Numbered from the stretch's first letter, positions 16,238-25,342 are shown. The stretch is 55,692 bases of DNA from an uncultured bacterium (GCA_905214955.1 CAJMON010000011.1:1-55692), one strand, 5' to 3'. The notes: generated by a model from the sequence alone, not told the origin. Translations and numbers: made by a program.

Positions 16238-17170
16238 ATGGCGGTAAGCATTCTTCTGGCAAAACAGGTTTTCAAACTGTTTTTGATTTTGTTATTGGGG
16301 TACATTCTGGTAAAAAGCGGGAAGCTGAAGGCTTCAGACAGCAAAAGTGTGTCGGTGATTCTGGTTTATCTGGTGATTCCATGTATGATTATCAACTCTT
16401 TTCAGATTGATTACACACCCCAGGTGAGAAACGGCCTGATTTTTACCATGGCGGTTTCTGTGGCAGTCCACATTGTATTTCTGGCGCTGACGGCAGCTCT
16501 TCGGAAGCCCTTAAGTTTAAAGACCGTAGAAGAGCTGACAGTGGTTTACAGCAACGCCGGCATTCTGGTAGTGCCTTTGGTGCAGACCATGTTAGGACAG
16601 GAATATGTGGTGTATACCTGCAGTTTTATGGTGGTTCAGCAGGTGCTTCTGTGGACCCACTGCAGGCACAGGCTGTGCAGCAGTGAAAGACTGGACTGGA
16701 AAAAGGTCTTTTTAAATATCAACATTCTTTCCCTGATTGTGGGAGCACTTCTCTTTGCAGGGGGAATTGAACTGCCGGAAGTTCTTGGAGGAACCATGGA
16801 AATGATGGCGGCCATGGTAGGCCCTATGGGAATGCTGCTGGCGGGCATGGCCATTGCGGATGTTCCTTTAAAACAGGTTTTTGGAAATGCCAGAGGTTAT
16901 CTGTCTGTGGTTCTGCGTCTGCTGGTGTATCCGCTTGTGGTGCTGGTCTGCTTAAAAGTCTGCGGCGCCGCCGGGATGGTGGCAGATGGGAAAAATATTC
17001 TGCTGACCGTGTACCTGGCCTGCATCACACCGGCCTGTGCCACCCTGACATCCATGGCACAGCTTTACGACCAGGATGCAGGATTCTGCAGTGTTCTGTA
17101 TGTGCTGACCACCACCTGCTCCATCGTGACCATGCCGGTGATGATTGGAATTTACAGTATGTGGATCTGA
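16238..17170 (+). CDS. AEC-family (auxin efflux carrier-like) transporter
   Basis: A 310-residue membrane protein with about ten helices in the AEC/BART layout: five at the N terminus (from LLAKQVFKLFLILLLGYILV), a central loop, five at the C terminus. The conserved NAGILVVPLVQT and PACATLTSMA stretches fit the crossover motifs of the family. Bacterial AEC proteins export or import carboxylates such as malate or malonate, or amino-acid derivatives. GGGGGATAAAG ribosome site. It follows the MATE gene by 25 bp and lies before citrate synthase, which makes a carboxylate substrate attractive but unproven. Confidence 0.88.
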   Translation: MAVSILLAKQVFKLFLILLLGYILVKSGKLKASDSKSVSVILVYLVIPCMIINSFQIDYTPQVRNGLIFTMAVSVAVHIVFLALTAALRKPLSLKTVEELTVVYSNAGILVVPLVQTMLGQEYVVYTCSFMVVQQVLLWTHCRHRLCSSERLDWKKVFLNINILSLIVGALLFAGGIELPEVLGGTMEMMAAMVGPMGMLLAGMAIADVPLKQVFGNARGYLSVVLRLLVYPLVVLVCLKVCGAAGMVADGKNILLTVYLACITPACATLTSMAQLYDQDAGFCSVLYVLTTTCSIVTMPVMIGIYSMWI

Positions 17171-17286
17171 ATACTACTAGTCAATACGAACATTTTCTTT
17201 GATACGTTAATAGAGTAATTCGAAAAAACTCTTGTGTTCCAGAAGAAATTCGTATAAAATAATAACCAATATTGCGAAGAGCCTTA

Positions 17287-17309
17287 AAGCATTTTTCAAA
17301 CACGCTCTA
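17287..17309. repeat. Lone MITE end
   Basis: These 23 bp are identical to the right end of the MITE at 51441-51604 (inner AAGCATTTTTCAAACACG, outer CTCTA). No left end or body is present nearby, so this is a solo terminus or a decayed copy. It lies about 30 bp upstream of the citrate synthase start, close to its ribosome site. Confidence 0.8.
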
Positions 17310-17340
17310 AGGGCCGGCAAAGAGAAAGGATGAACCGTAC

Positions 17341-18723
17341 ATGACCGATAATGAAATGGTAACCCTGGATGAGATGGGTGATATCAAAGAGGATATGCTG
17401 AAGCTGGAAAAAGAGCTGATGAGAAATGAACGCATTGACCCGAATCTTTACGTGGAATATGATGTAAAACGGGGACTCCGTGACTCAGCTGGAAAAGGTG
17501 TGCTGACCGGCCTGACAGAGATTTCTGATGTCAATGGTTATAAGCTGATCAACGGACGCAAGATCCCATCAGACGGAGAGCTGTTCTATCAGGGCATCAA
17601 CATTTATGATTTGATAAACGGCCTGCACGGACGGAAGTTTGGATTTGAAGAGACCGTGTATCTGCTGTTGTTTGGAAAGCTGCCGGATAAAGAAGAGCTG
17701 GACATGTTTTTAAATGTCCTCTTTGAACTGGAAAATCTGAAAGGACGTTTTGTCCGTGACGTTGTGATGAAAGCTTCCAACGGCAACATCATGAACTCCC
17801 TGCAGCGCTGTATTCTGACGCTGTATACCTATGATTCCAATGCGGAAGACATTACACCGGAAAATGTTCTGCGCCAGTGTATGGAGCTGATTGCAAAGAT
17901 TCCGCTGATTGCGGTATATTCTTATCATTCCTACCGGCATTTCCGAAAGGATGAGATGCTGTTTATCCGGAATCCAGAAAAAGGACTTTCTCTGGCAGAG
18001 AACATTCTTCTGATGCTGCGGCCTAATGGAATCTATACAGAACTGGAAGCGAAGGTACTGGACATTGCCCTGATTCTTCACGCAGAGCACGGCGGTGGTA
18101 ACAACTCTACCTTTACCACTCACGTTGTAACTTCTTCCGGAACAGATACCTATTCTTCTTTCGCAGCTTCCATCGGTTCCCTGAAAGGACCCCGTCATGG
18201 TGGAGCCAACCTGAAAGTGCAGAACATGTTTGCAGACATCAAAGCCCATGTCAGCGACTGGACAGATGAAGAAGAAGTGGCAGAGTACCTGAAGAAAATC
18301 CTGAATAAGGAAGCTTTTGACGGCGCTGGTCTGATTTATGGTATGGGACATGCAGTTTATACCTTGTCTGATCCACGTGAAGTGATTCTGAAAGATTTTG
18401 CAAGAAAACTGGCAGAAGAAAAAGGCATGATGGAAGAGTTTGAGCTGTATGAGCTGGTAGAGCGTCTTGGCGGCCAGCTGGTTATGGAACACCGAAAGCT
18501 GTTCAAGAATGTCTGCGCAAACGTGGACTTTTACAGCGGATTTGTGTATGCCATGCTTGATATTCCGGAAGAACTCTTTACTCCGATCTTTGCCATTGCC
18601 CGTATGTCCGGCTGGAGTGCACACCGCCTGGAAGAGCTGATGAATGCAGGAAAGATCATTCGTCCGGCTTACAAGTACGTAGGAAAACATGCAAATTTTG
18701 TAAATATGGAAGACAGACCGTAA
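17341..18723 (+). CDS. gltA: Citrate synthase
   Basis: A 460-residue enzyme that condenses acetyl-CoA and oxaloacetate to citrate, first step of the (often incomplete) TCA route to glutamate in anaerobes. The catalytic triad of the family is visible: H250 in HAEHGGG, the histidine of GMGHAVYT (H337) and D396 in CANVDFYSG. It has the N-terminal extension usual in clostridial forms. The ribosome site AGAAAGGA lies about 12 bp before ATG 17341; ATG 17356 is an alternative. Preceded by a 170-bp gap with a weak TATAAA-type promoter and a MITE end, and closed by a strong terminator. Confidence 0.95.
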   Translation: MTDNEMVTLDEMGDIKEDMLKLEKELMRNERIDPNLYVEYDVKRGLRDSAGKGVLTGLTEISDVNGYKLINGRKIPSDGELFYQGINIYDLINGLHGRKFGFEETVYLLLFGKLPDKEELDMFLNVLFELENLKGRFVRDVVMKASNGNIMNSLQRCILTLYTYDSNAEDITPENVLRQCMELIAKIPLIAVYSYHSYRHFRKDEMLFIRNPEKGLSLAENILLMLRPNGIYTELEAKVLDIALILHAEHGGGNNSTFTTHVVTSSGTDTYSSFAASIGSLKGPRHGGANLKVQNMFADIKAHVSDWTDEEEVAEYLKKILNKEAFDGAGLIYGMGHAVYTLSDPREVILKDFARKLAEEKGMMEEFELYELVERLGGQLVMEHRKLFKNVCANVDFYSGFVYAMLDIPEELFTPIFAIARMSGWSAHRLEELMNAGKIIRPAYKYVGKHANFVNMEDRP

Positions 18724-18743
18724 AAGCTGCAGCTGTATAGATG

Positions 18744-18783
18744 TATCTGGCTATAGATCAAATCTATAGCCAGATATTTTTTT
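18744..18783 (+). terminator. Rho-independent terminator
   Basis: A perfect 15-bp stem (18744-18758 with 18762-18776), 3-nt loop, then seven T. It ends the citrate synthase gene. Confidence 0.95.
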
Positions 18784-18932
18784 ACCGTATTGGACGAAAG
18801 TGCGGGGATATGGTAGGATAAGGTCAGTCAGACAGATGGCCGGGCGGCTGAATATCCGGTCCCGGCAAAAAATAAAAAAGACATAAGATCAAAAGATTTG
18901 TAAAATACAGAAGAATTCGGGAGGATACAAAC

Positions 18933-20237
18933 ATGGCAGATATCAGAGATTCTAAAAACTGGGGTTTTGAAACCAAACAGCTTCACATTGGACAGGAACA
19001 GGCAGATCCGGTAACGGATGCAAGAGCAGTGCCGATTTATGCCACCACTTCTTATGTGTTCCATGATTCCCAGCACGCAGCAGACCGTTTCAGCCTGAAA
19101 GATGCAGGAAATATTTATGGAAGACTGACCAACCCCACAGAAGATATTTTTGAGCAGAGAATTGCAGCACTGGAAAGCGGTGTGGCAGCTCTGGCGGTTG
19201 CTTCCGGCGCAGCAGCCATTGGATATACGTTCCAGGCTCTGGCAAAAACCGGTGAGCATATCGTGGCTTCCAAGACCATTTACGGTGGAACTTACAATCT
19301 GCTGGCGCATACCCTTCCACAGACCAGCGGCATTACCGCTACTTTCGTAGATCCGGAAGAGGAAGGCGCTTTTGAGGCAGCCATTCAGGAAAATACAAAA
19401 GCGATTTTTGTAGAGACTCTTGGAAATCCCAATTCCAACATCATTGATCTGGAAAAAGTAGCAAAGATTGCCCATGACCATCACATTCCGCTGGTGGTAG
19501 ATTCTACCTTTGCAACTCCTTACCTGATCCGTCCTATCGAGCATGGTGCAGACATCGTAGTACATTCTGCTACCAAATTTATCGGCGGCCACGGAACAGC
19601 CATCGGTGGAGTGATCGTTGATGGCGGTACTTTTGACTGGAAAGCTTCCGGAAAATATCCGTGGATTTCTGAGCCGAACCCCAGCTACCATGGAGTTTCC
19701 TTTACAGAGGCAGCAGGCCCGGCCGCATTTGTGACGTATATCCGTGCCGTACTTCTGCGTGATACGGGAGCTACTATTTCTCCGTTCCATGCATTTATGT
19801 TCCTTCAGGGACTGGAGACACTGTCCCTGCGTGTAGAACGTCATGTGAGCAATGCTCTGAAGATCGTGGAGTATTTATCCAAGCATCCCCAGGTAGAAGC
19901 CGTACATCATCCGTCTCTGCCCACCGAATCCACTCATGCTCTGTATGAACGCTATTTCCCCAACGGAGCAGGTTCCATCTTTACCTTTGAAATTAAAGGA
20001 GATGCAAAAACCGCACAGAAATTCATTGATAACCTGGCAATCTTCTCTCTGCTGGCAAACGTGGCAGATGTAAAATCTTTGGTGATCCATCCGGCCACCA
20101 CCACCCACAGCCAGTGCACTGAAGAAGAGCTTTTGGATCAGGGCATCAAACCCAATACTATCCGCCTTTCCATCGGTATCGAGAAAGTCGAAGACCTGAT
20201 TGCAGCCATGGATGCCGCATTCGAGGCAGTGAAATAA
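18933..20237 (+). CDS. metY: O-acetylhomoserine sulfhydrylase
   Basis: A 434-residue PLP enzyme of the Cys/Met metabolism family (MetY type): it joins O-acetylhomoserine with sulfide to give homocysteine. The PLP lysine is K215 in SATKFIGGHG; other family motifs are YGRLTNPT and ASGAAAIGYTF. The length (about 430, with the long insertion after the PLP lysine, WISEPNPSYHG) separates MetY from the shorter MetB/MetC enzymes. GGGAGGA ribosome site. No SAM riboswitch or T-box is recognisable in the 150-bp leader. Monocistronic. Confidence 0.94.
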   Translation: MADIRDSKNWGFETKQLHIGQEQADPVTDARAVPIYATTSYVFHDSQHAADRFSLKDAGNIYGRLTNPTEDIFEQRIAALESGVAALAVASGAAAIGYTFQALAKTGEHIVASKTIYGGTYNLLAHTLPQTSGITATFVDPEEEGAFEAAIQENTKAIFVETLGNPNSNIIDLEKVAKIAHDHHIPLVVDSTFATPYLIRPIEHGADIVVHSATKFIGGHGTAIGGVIVDGGTFDWKASGKYPWISEPNPSYHGVSFTEAAGPAAFVTYIRAVLLRDTGATISPFHAFMFLQGLETLSLRVERHVSNALKIVEYLSKHPQVEAVHHPSLPTESTHALYERYFPNGAGSIFTFEIKGDAKTAQKFIDNLAIFSLLANVADVKSLVIHPATTTHSQCTEEELLDQGIKPNTIRLSIGIEKVEDLIAAMDAAFEAVK

Positions 20238-20266
20238 AGAAGATGTTGGGGTCGAAAGATGCCTTA

Positions 20267-20460
20267 CGGATTGTTCCGTACTTCGTATCTTCGTATTCAC
20301 TACGGTCGGTGCTAAACGTGTGCCACTGGCACACAGCACCCCACAATCCTGCCCAATATTCGCATATCGTGAAGCTTACGCTCCACTTTTATGTCTACGC
20401 TCCGCTTCGGTCGGTGCAAAACGAACATCCACTGGATGTTCTGCACCATATCGGGCGGGT
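20267..20460 (+). repeat. Dispersed intergenic repeat, copy 2 (longest)
   Basis: It begins CGGATTGTTCCGTACTTCG, contains GTGTGCCACTGGCACAC and CATCCACTGGATG hairpins, and includes CACAATCCTGCCCAATATTC and GCATATCGTGAAGCTTACGC blocks. Blocks recur at 311-366 and 55551-55603 (inverted) and at 31401-31452 (same sense). A further hairpin, AAACCAC with GTGGTTT, follows near 20473-20504. No open frame here looks like a protein. Confidence 0.75.
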
Positions 20461-20540
20461 CACTAAGCCTTAAAACCACTCCTGTGCAAGCACATCGTGG
20501 TTTCAGGCTTTTGACCCTGGCATCATAAAGAATACTCCGA

Positions 20541-20570
20541 GGAGAATCCCATTTGTAGGATTCTCCTTTT
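20541..20570 (+). terminator. Rho-independent terminator
   Basis: GGAGAATCC (20541-20549) pairs with GGATTCTCC (20558-20566), followed by TTTTTGG. It is 300 bp downstream of metY, after the repeat. Confidence 0.8.
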
Positions 20571-20685
20571 TGGTTAATGAGGAAAAGCCTGCAGAAACTT
20601 AAGAAATTTTGCAAGATATAAAACCAGAAGGTTTATAACAAGAGACAAATCAACTCATCAAAATGCCAGAATTTCTTGAGGCAAG

Positions 20686-20730
20686 AAAACCTCCCATGCT
20701 TCCTGCGAAATAGAAAACATGGGAGGTTTT
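20686..20730. terminator. Bidirectional terminator between metY and MATE
   Basis: AAAACCTCCCATG (20686-20698) and CATGGGAGGTTTT (20718-20730) form a 13-bp stem with A- and T-rich outer ends, placed between convergent genes; it should end both transcripts. Confidence 0.85.
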
Positions 20731-20740
20731 GCATATCTGT

Positions 20741-22081
20741 TTAAGACGCTGACGGCATGCGGGTTTTTTTATGATAAATATAATAGGAAAAGACGGCTGT
20801 TAAAAGCTCTGCAAACGGGAAGGCCCACCATACTCCATCTGCCTGGGCAAAGCGGCTGAACAGGAAAGCAGCCGGGATGATGATGACTACATACCGCAGC
20901 AGGGAGATCCACAGGGACGGAAGTCCTTCGCCCAGTCCTTCCAGTGCGCCGGAAGCGGTGACGGAAACTGCGGATACGATAAAACCAAGACTGATTAAGT
21001 GCAGAGCAGTGATTCCAAGCTGGAGGGTTTCCGGGTTGGAAGTAAACAGTCCGAACAGCTTGTCCGGGATGAACCAGGAAAGGATGGTTCCAAGAGCCAT
21101 AATTATCGCAGAGAGAGCCAGGGCGGTGCGGTAGATCTTCTGCACCCGGCGGTGTTCTCCGGCACCGGCATTGTAGCCGATCAGAGGACGGATTCCCTGC
21201 ACAATGCCGTTGGCACTCAGATAAATAAACGTCTGAAGCTTGTAGTAAACACCCAGAACCAGAACATATTTATCAGAGAATCCGGCGAGGATTCCATTCA
21301 GTGCAGAGATCAGCAGAGAAGGAAGTCCCATATTCAGAGAAGCCGGGATACCGATGGCATACAGACGTTTCACCAGCTGCCAGTCTTTAGTCAGGTATTT
21401 ACGCTGGATTTTGACAGGAATGGGTGAAAAAGCATAAAACAGCAGGTAAGTGATCAGACTTAAGGTCTGGCCAATACCGGTAGCAAGAGCGGCACCCTGA
21501 ATTCCCATGGCCGGGAACGGTCCAATGCCGAAAATCATCAGCGGGTCTAAGATAATGTTGGAAATACAGCCGATGAGCATGGAGATCATGGAAACATTCA
21601 TCCGGCCTACAGATTGGAAAATCTTTTCATAAGAGATGGCCAGTGTGTTGATCACAGCAAACAGAAAGACCGTATTGGAATAGGTCAGAGCGGAATTCAG
21701 CACATCTGCATCGGAAGTGAACAGATGCAGAAATGCAGGCATACCGGCAATGCACAGCACCATCATGAGAATTCCATGAATCAGGCTGAGAAACATGCCG
21801 ATGGAAGTGGCACTGCTTGCGGTATCTTCCTTTTTGGCTCCAAGGAAAAAGGCGGCTGTGGCATTGATGCCGATGCCAAATCCTACGGCAATGGAAGTCA
21901 CCAGGTTCTGAATGGGATAAACCAGGGAAAGGGCAGTCATTGCATTTTCACTGAGCTGGGCCACAAAGTAGCTGTCCACAATGTTATAAAGAGAATTTAC
22001 TGCCATGGATGCCACCATAGGAAGGGACATAGAAAGAACCAGAGGCAGCACTTTCCGTTCTTTCATAAACGTTTGTTCCAT
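20741..22081 (-). CDS. MATE-family efflux transporter
   Basis: A 446-residue, 12-helix MATE pump (motifs NSLYNIVDSYFVAQL near the N terminus and NGIVQGIRPLIGYNAGAG in the second half). It is only distantly similar to the other two MATE proteins of the window. ATG 22081 follows AAGGAG on the minus strand at about 12 bp. It has a strong promoter and a long leader with a terminator-like hairpin (see 22121-22173), so it is probably induced by antitermination. Substrate unknown; multidrug or metabolite export is the usual role. Confidence 0.93.
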   Translation of the reverse strand: MEQTFMKERKVLPLVLSMSLPMVASMAVNSLYNIVDSYFVAQLSENAMTALSLVYPIQNLVTSIAVGFGIGINATAAFFLGAKKEDTASSATSIGMFLSLIHGILMMVLCIAGMPAFLHLFTSDADVLNSALTYSNTVFLFAVINTLAISYEKIFQSVGRMNVSMISMLIGCISNIILDPLMIFGIGPFPAMGIQGAALATGIGQTLSLITYLLFYAFSPIPVKIQRKYLTKDWQLVKRLYAIGIPASLNMGLPSLLISALNGILAGFSDKYVLVLGVYYKLQTFIYLSANGIVQGIRPLIGYNAGAGEHRRVQKIYRTALALSAIIMALGTILSWFIPDKLFGLFTSNPETLQLGITALHLISLGFIVSAVSVTASGALEGLGEGLPSLWISLLRYVVIIIPAAFLFSRFAQADGVWWAFPFAELLTAVFSYYIYHKKTRMPSAS

Positions 22082-22120
22082 ATTTAGAAATCACTCCTTT
22101 TTTTGATAATACTTGCAAAG

Positions 22121-22173
22121 AAAAAGGACTACGGGCCGCCGGTTGGAATTCAGAAACCGGAAACCTGTAGTCC
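22121..22173 (-). promoter_or_regulatory. Attenuator-like hairpin in the MATE leader
   Basis: Read on the minus strand, GGACTACAGG (22173-22164) pairs with CCCGTAGTCC (22135-22126) with one mismatch, an inner CCGGTT/AACCGG stem sits on top, and the stem is followed directly by TTTTTCTTT. It lies about 20 nt after the predicted transcript start and about 40 nt before the start codon. The form is that of an intrinsic terminator inside a 5' leader. Confidence 0.7.
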
Positions 22174-22201
22174 ACACTGTTCTTAAAGCAAAGACCCGTT
22201 T

Positions 22202-22230
22202 ATTATAAACATAAACACAATAGAAGTCAA
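22202..22230 (-). promoter_or_regulatory. Strong promoter of the MATE gene
   Basis: On the minus strand, TTGACT (22230-22225), a 17-bp spacer and a perfect TATAAT (22207-22202). The transcript would start near 22195, leaving a leader of about 115 nt. Confidence 0.85.
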
Positions 22231-22431
22231 CTGAAATTTCGGAAAGATTTCAAGAAAAATTTTAAGAGAACGGGCAGATCTGGCAGAGTACAATCCTGCA
22301 GGTTTTTGGACAATTTTGCAGGAACAATTTGCGGAAGCCGTCTCTTATGGTAAAATTAAGAAAAAAAGTCAGGAAACAAGTCAGGAAACAAAAAACCAGA
22401 TGAAAAGTCTGAGAACAAGGAGGAAGATGGT

Positions 22432-24384
22432 ATGAAACGAAGTATAACACGTTACATGACGGCAGGCCTGGCCCTTGTAATGATCCTGCCGGCCGGAGCA
22501 GGCGTTTCCATGAAAGCAGATGCGGCGGAAGAAACCTGGGTGGTGTACTGGTATCTGTGTGGAAGCGATCTGGAAAGCAATTATGGGGCAGCCACCGAGG
22601 ACCTGATGGAAATGCTGGATGTGCAGCTGCCGGACAATGTTCAGGTGGTCATCGAGACCGGAGGCGCCAGTATGTGGCAGAACGAAATGATTTCAGCGGA
22701 TTACATTCAGCGCTACCTGTACAACAGCGACGACCTGTATCTGGTGGATGAACAGCCCCTGGCAGACATGGGAGATCCCGCCACCCTGGCAGATTTTTTA
22801 AGCTTCTGCGAGGAAAATTATCCGGCAGACCACACGGCAGTGATCTTCTGGAACCATGGCGGCGGCAGTGTTGCCGGAGTATCCTTTGATGAGCTGTATG
22901 ATTACGACAGCCTGACCCTGCCGGAGCTCTACAGTGCGTTTGAGACCGTGTATGAACTTTCCGAGACCAATCCCCCAATTGATCTGGTGGGATTTGACGC
23001 CTGCCTGATGGCAACCATTGATACTGCCTACACCTTGGCGGATGTTTCCAATTATATGGTGGCAAGCCAGGAAGTGGAGCCGGGAAACGGCTGGAATTAT
23101 ACCGGCTGGCTGGAAGCCCTGGCAGAAGATCCTTCCATGGACGGAGCAGAACTTGGAAAAGCCATCTGTGACAGTTACCTGGAAGGATGTGAGATGTACG
23201 ATACCGAAGGAGAGGCGACTCTGTCCCTGGTAGATCTGACAGAAGCCTGGGATTTGTTCCAGGCCTATGATAATTTTGGAAAAGAAGCACTGCAGGCAGC
23301 CTGCGCAGACCCGTCTTTTTTCTCTGAGTTTGGCCGGAGTGCCGAGACGGCAGAGAACTACGGAGGAAATACCAAAGATGAAGGTTACACGAACATGGTA
23401 GATTTGGGAAGCCTGGCATCTTTAAACAGTGGCCTTTTGTGGGAAACCTCCGATGCAGTGCTGGAAGGACTGGAAAAATGCGTTCTCTACAAAGTAAACG
23501 GCCGTTACAGGAGCGAAGCCATGGGACTTTCCTGCTATTATTCCTACGATGGAGATACAGATAATTTCCTTGGATATACTGAAGTGGGAGCCAGCGAAGC
23601 TTTCAAATATCTCTATGATTATGAACTGACAGGAGAACTGACAGACGAAGGCGCGGCATACATTGAAGACCTTGGATACAATGCAGGAGAACTCTCTGAG
23701 GTACCCACCATTGCCTCCTCAGGACTGGACGATTATCCCCTGTACCTGGATGACGACGGATATGCCGTTCTGGATCTGGGAGTGGAAAATGCCAACATTC
23801 TCAAAGGCGTGTACATTCAGCTGGCTTATTTTGATCTGGATGAAGACGTGATTGTATACCTTGGACGGGACAATGACATGGATGCAGACTGGGAGAACGG
23901 TATTTTCCGGGATAATTTCCGAGATACCTGGGGCTGCCTGGATGGAAATCTGTGCTACATGGAAATTATTTACGAAGGCGAGGACTACAACCTGTACTCC
24001 ATCCCCATCAAACTCAACGGAGAAGAATACCAGCTGCGTGTTGTTTACGATTTCAATGACGAAGAATACCGGATTCTGGGTGCAAGAAAAGGCTTAAACG
24101 ACAACGGTGCGTCCGACAGAAACCTGCTTCAGCTGCAGCCTGGCGATGAAGTGACCACTCTTCATTATGGTTCCACGATTTCCGGAGATGATGAGGCAGT
24201 CATGGTGGAACTGGACACCTTTGAAGTGACAGAGGATACCACATTCACAGAGGAAGAGATGGGAGACGGCCAGTTTATGATGATGTTTGAAATGGTAGAC
24301 AGCCGGAATGAAAGTACCCTTTCGGATGTGGTGGTATTCACGGTAGAAGATGGAGAGATTGAGGCAGACGTGGATTTTGATTGA
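22432..24384 (+). CDS. Secreted clostripain-type cysteine protease (C11)
   Basis: A 650-residue protein with a signal peptide (residues 1 to about 31, ending ADAAEE) and a C11/clostripain peptidase domain at about 33-400. The catalytic dyad is H142 in FWNHGGG and C191 in GFDACLMA. Clostripain-family enzymes cut after Arg or Lys and mature by self-cleavage. The C-terminal 250 residues are acidic and beta-rich, without a recognised anchor or dockerin. AAGGAGGAAG ribosome site before ATG 22432. It stands alone and ends with a terminator. Extracellular protein degradation or host interaction is likely. Confidence 0.92.
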   Translation: MKRSITRYMTAGLALVMILPAGAGVSMKADAAEETWVVYWYLCGSDLESNYGAATEDLMEMLDVQLPDNVQVVIETGGASMWQNEMISADYIQRYLYNSDDLYLVDEQPLADMGDPATLADFLSFCEENYPADHTAVIFWNHGGGSVAGVSFDELYDYDSLTLPELYSAFETVYELSETNPPIDLVGFDACLMATIDTAYTLADVSNYMVASQEVEPGNGWNYTGWLEALAEDPSMDGAELGKAICDSYLEGCEMYDTEGEATLSLVDLTEAWDLFQAYDNFGKEALQAACADPSFFSEFGRSAETAENYGGNTKDEGYTNMVDLGSLASLNSGLLWETSDAVLEGLEKCVLYKVNGRYRSEAMGLSCYYSYDGDTDNFLGYTEVGASEAFKYLYDYELTGELTDEGAAYIEDLGYNAGELSEVPTIASSGLDDYPLYLDDDGYAVLDLGVENANILKGVYIQLAYFDLDEDVIVYLGRDNDMDADWENGIFRDNFRDTWGCLDGNLCYMEIIYEGEDYNLYSIPIKLNGEEYQLRVVYDFNDEEYRILGARKGLNDNGASDRNLLQLQPGDEVTTLHYGSTISGDDEAVMVELDTFEVTEDTTFTEEEMGDGQFMMMFEMVDSRNESTLSDVVVFTVEDGEIEADVDFD

Positions 24385-24448
24385 AAATACAGAGAATAAA
24401 GAAAGAATCCTGCATATAAAAGGTTAAAATTTCAGAAAATAGTTTTTA

Positions 24449-24482
24449 GGGGGCTTTGATGTAAAAAAAGCCCCCTTGTTAT
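24449..24482 (+). terminator. Terminator after the C11 protease
   Basis: GGGGGCTTT (24449-24457) pairs with AAAGCCCCC (24468-24475), followed by TTGTTAT. Confidence 0.8.
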
Positions 24483-24532
24483 AACTAGACAAAACGCTTG
24501 TTTGGAAAATAGAACTATGTAAACCACACGAG

Positions 24533-24662
24533 TGTGGGTAAAAAATGTGGATAATGTGGATAACTTGGTGTATAAGTCCATTTTTTCAAGAGAAACCACA
24601 TTTTTAAATGTGGATAAATATGTGTGTTGTCCACTTGCTATGTGTATGAATTTTGTGGATAA
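24533..24662 (+). promoter_or_regulatory. DnaA-box cluster
   Basis: Four perfect TGTGGATAA 9-mers (complement of the DnaA box TTATCCACA) lie at 24546-24554, 24555-24563, 24609-24617 and 24654-24662, all on the same strand, the first two directly abutting. TGTGGGTAA at 24533-24541 has one mismatch, and an opposite-strand TTGTCCACT is at 24627-24635. An AT-rich stretch (about 24665-24880) follows. This fills most of the 560-bp gap between the protease and the BlaI-like gene. Not near dnaA or dnaN, so a secondary DnaA-binding site is more likely than the chromosomal origin. Confidence 0.8.
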
Positions 24663-24945
24663 GTCGAAAAATTGTGCATTTTGACAGATGGTTTACCATA
24701 ATGACGAAAATAGAAGAAAAAGGACTGTTTTTTTAATTTTGAAAAAATCAGTGATTTATCATATTTTTTATTAAAAAAGTCAGAAAAATGAAAAAATGGA
24801 AAACAGATGAAATCGTCCATTTTAACCATTTTATCGGCATAATTAACGTGGAAAAACTCTTTTATTGAGGGAAAATATAGGTTAAAATAGTAGGAAAAGA
24901 AATGTTACGTGTAAGTCATACAATATTTACGTGGGAGGAGAATAC

Positions 24946-25332
24946 ATGAGGCTTTCAAAAACAGAACAGGAGATTATGGAATTTTTCTGGGGAAGACAGG
25001 AAAACCAGACATTTGCGGGAATGCTGGCGTATTGGAACCAGGAGAGAAAGAAGAACTGGTCAAAACAGACACTAAATACGTATCTTAGAAACCTGAGTGC
25101 AAAAGGCCTTGTCGGAAGAAGAAAAACGATTGGAAAAACCCAGTATTTCCCACTGATGACAGAAATTCAGTATCTGCAGAGAGAAGCGGAAGAGGTACTG
25201 CGGGAAACTTATGACGGCAAACTGGGAAATTTTGTGGCTTTTTTAGCAGGAAAAAACGGCAGTAAAGACATGGAATATCAAGAGTTGTTAGATTTTGCCA
25301 GAATGCGTCTGGCAAAAGAAAAACAGTCCTAA
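24946..25332 (+). CDS. BlaI/MecI/CopY-family regulator
   Basis: A 128-residue protein with a winged helix (residues about 1-75; LSKTEQEIMEFFWGR and TLNTYLRNLSAKGLVGRRK are the signature segments) and a C-terminal helical dimer region, as in BlaI, MecI and CopY repressors. In beta-lactamase systems the repressor is cleaved on signalling by the membrane protease BlaR1; no BlaR1/M56 gene is adjacent. ATG 24946 follows GGGAGGAG. The next gene is a MATE pump, its most likely target apart from itself. The upstream DnaA-box cluster could influence its promoter. Confidence 0.85.
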   Translation: MRLSKTEQEIMEFFWGRQENQTFAGMLAYWNQERKKNWSKQTLNTYLRNLSAKGLVGRRKTIGKTQYFPLMTEIQYLQREAEEVLRETYDGKLGNFVAFLAGKNGSKDMEYQELLDFARMRLAKEKQS

Positions 25333-25342
25333 AATCGTCTGA

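Noticed and set aside
18784..18932. SAM riboswitch or T-box before metY
   Set aside because: The gap is about 150 bp and shows neither the S-box core nor a T-box sequence nor a terminator-antiterminator pair.
22121..22173. Purine riboswitch (because of GGACTACG)
   Set aside because: That string is on the plus strand, the gene is on the minus strand, and the three-way junction core of the purine riboswitch is not present.
21984..22175. GTG-initiated leader peptide running into the MATE gene
   Set aside because: No ribosome site precedes the GTG, and the frame runs through the hairpin and on into the MATE coding region out of frame.
24533..24880. Chromosomal origin of replication
   Set aside because: DnaA boxes and AT-rich DNA fit, but dnaA, dnaN, rpmH and the usual divergence of gene direction are missing. 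Kept as a secondary DnaA-binding cluster.
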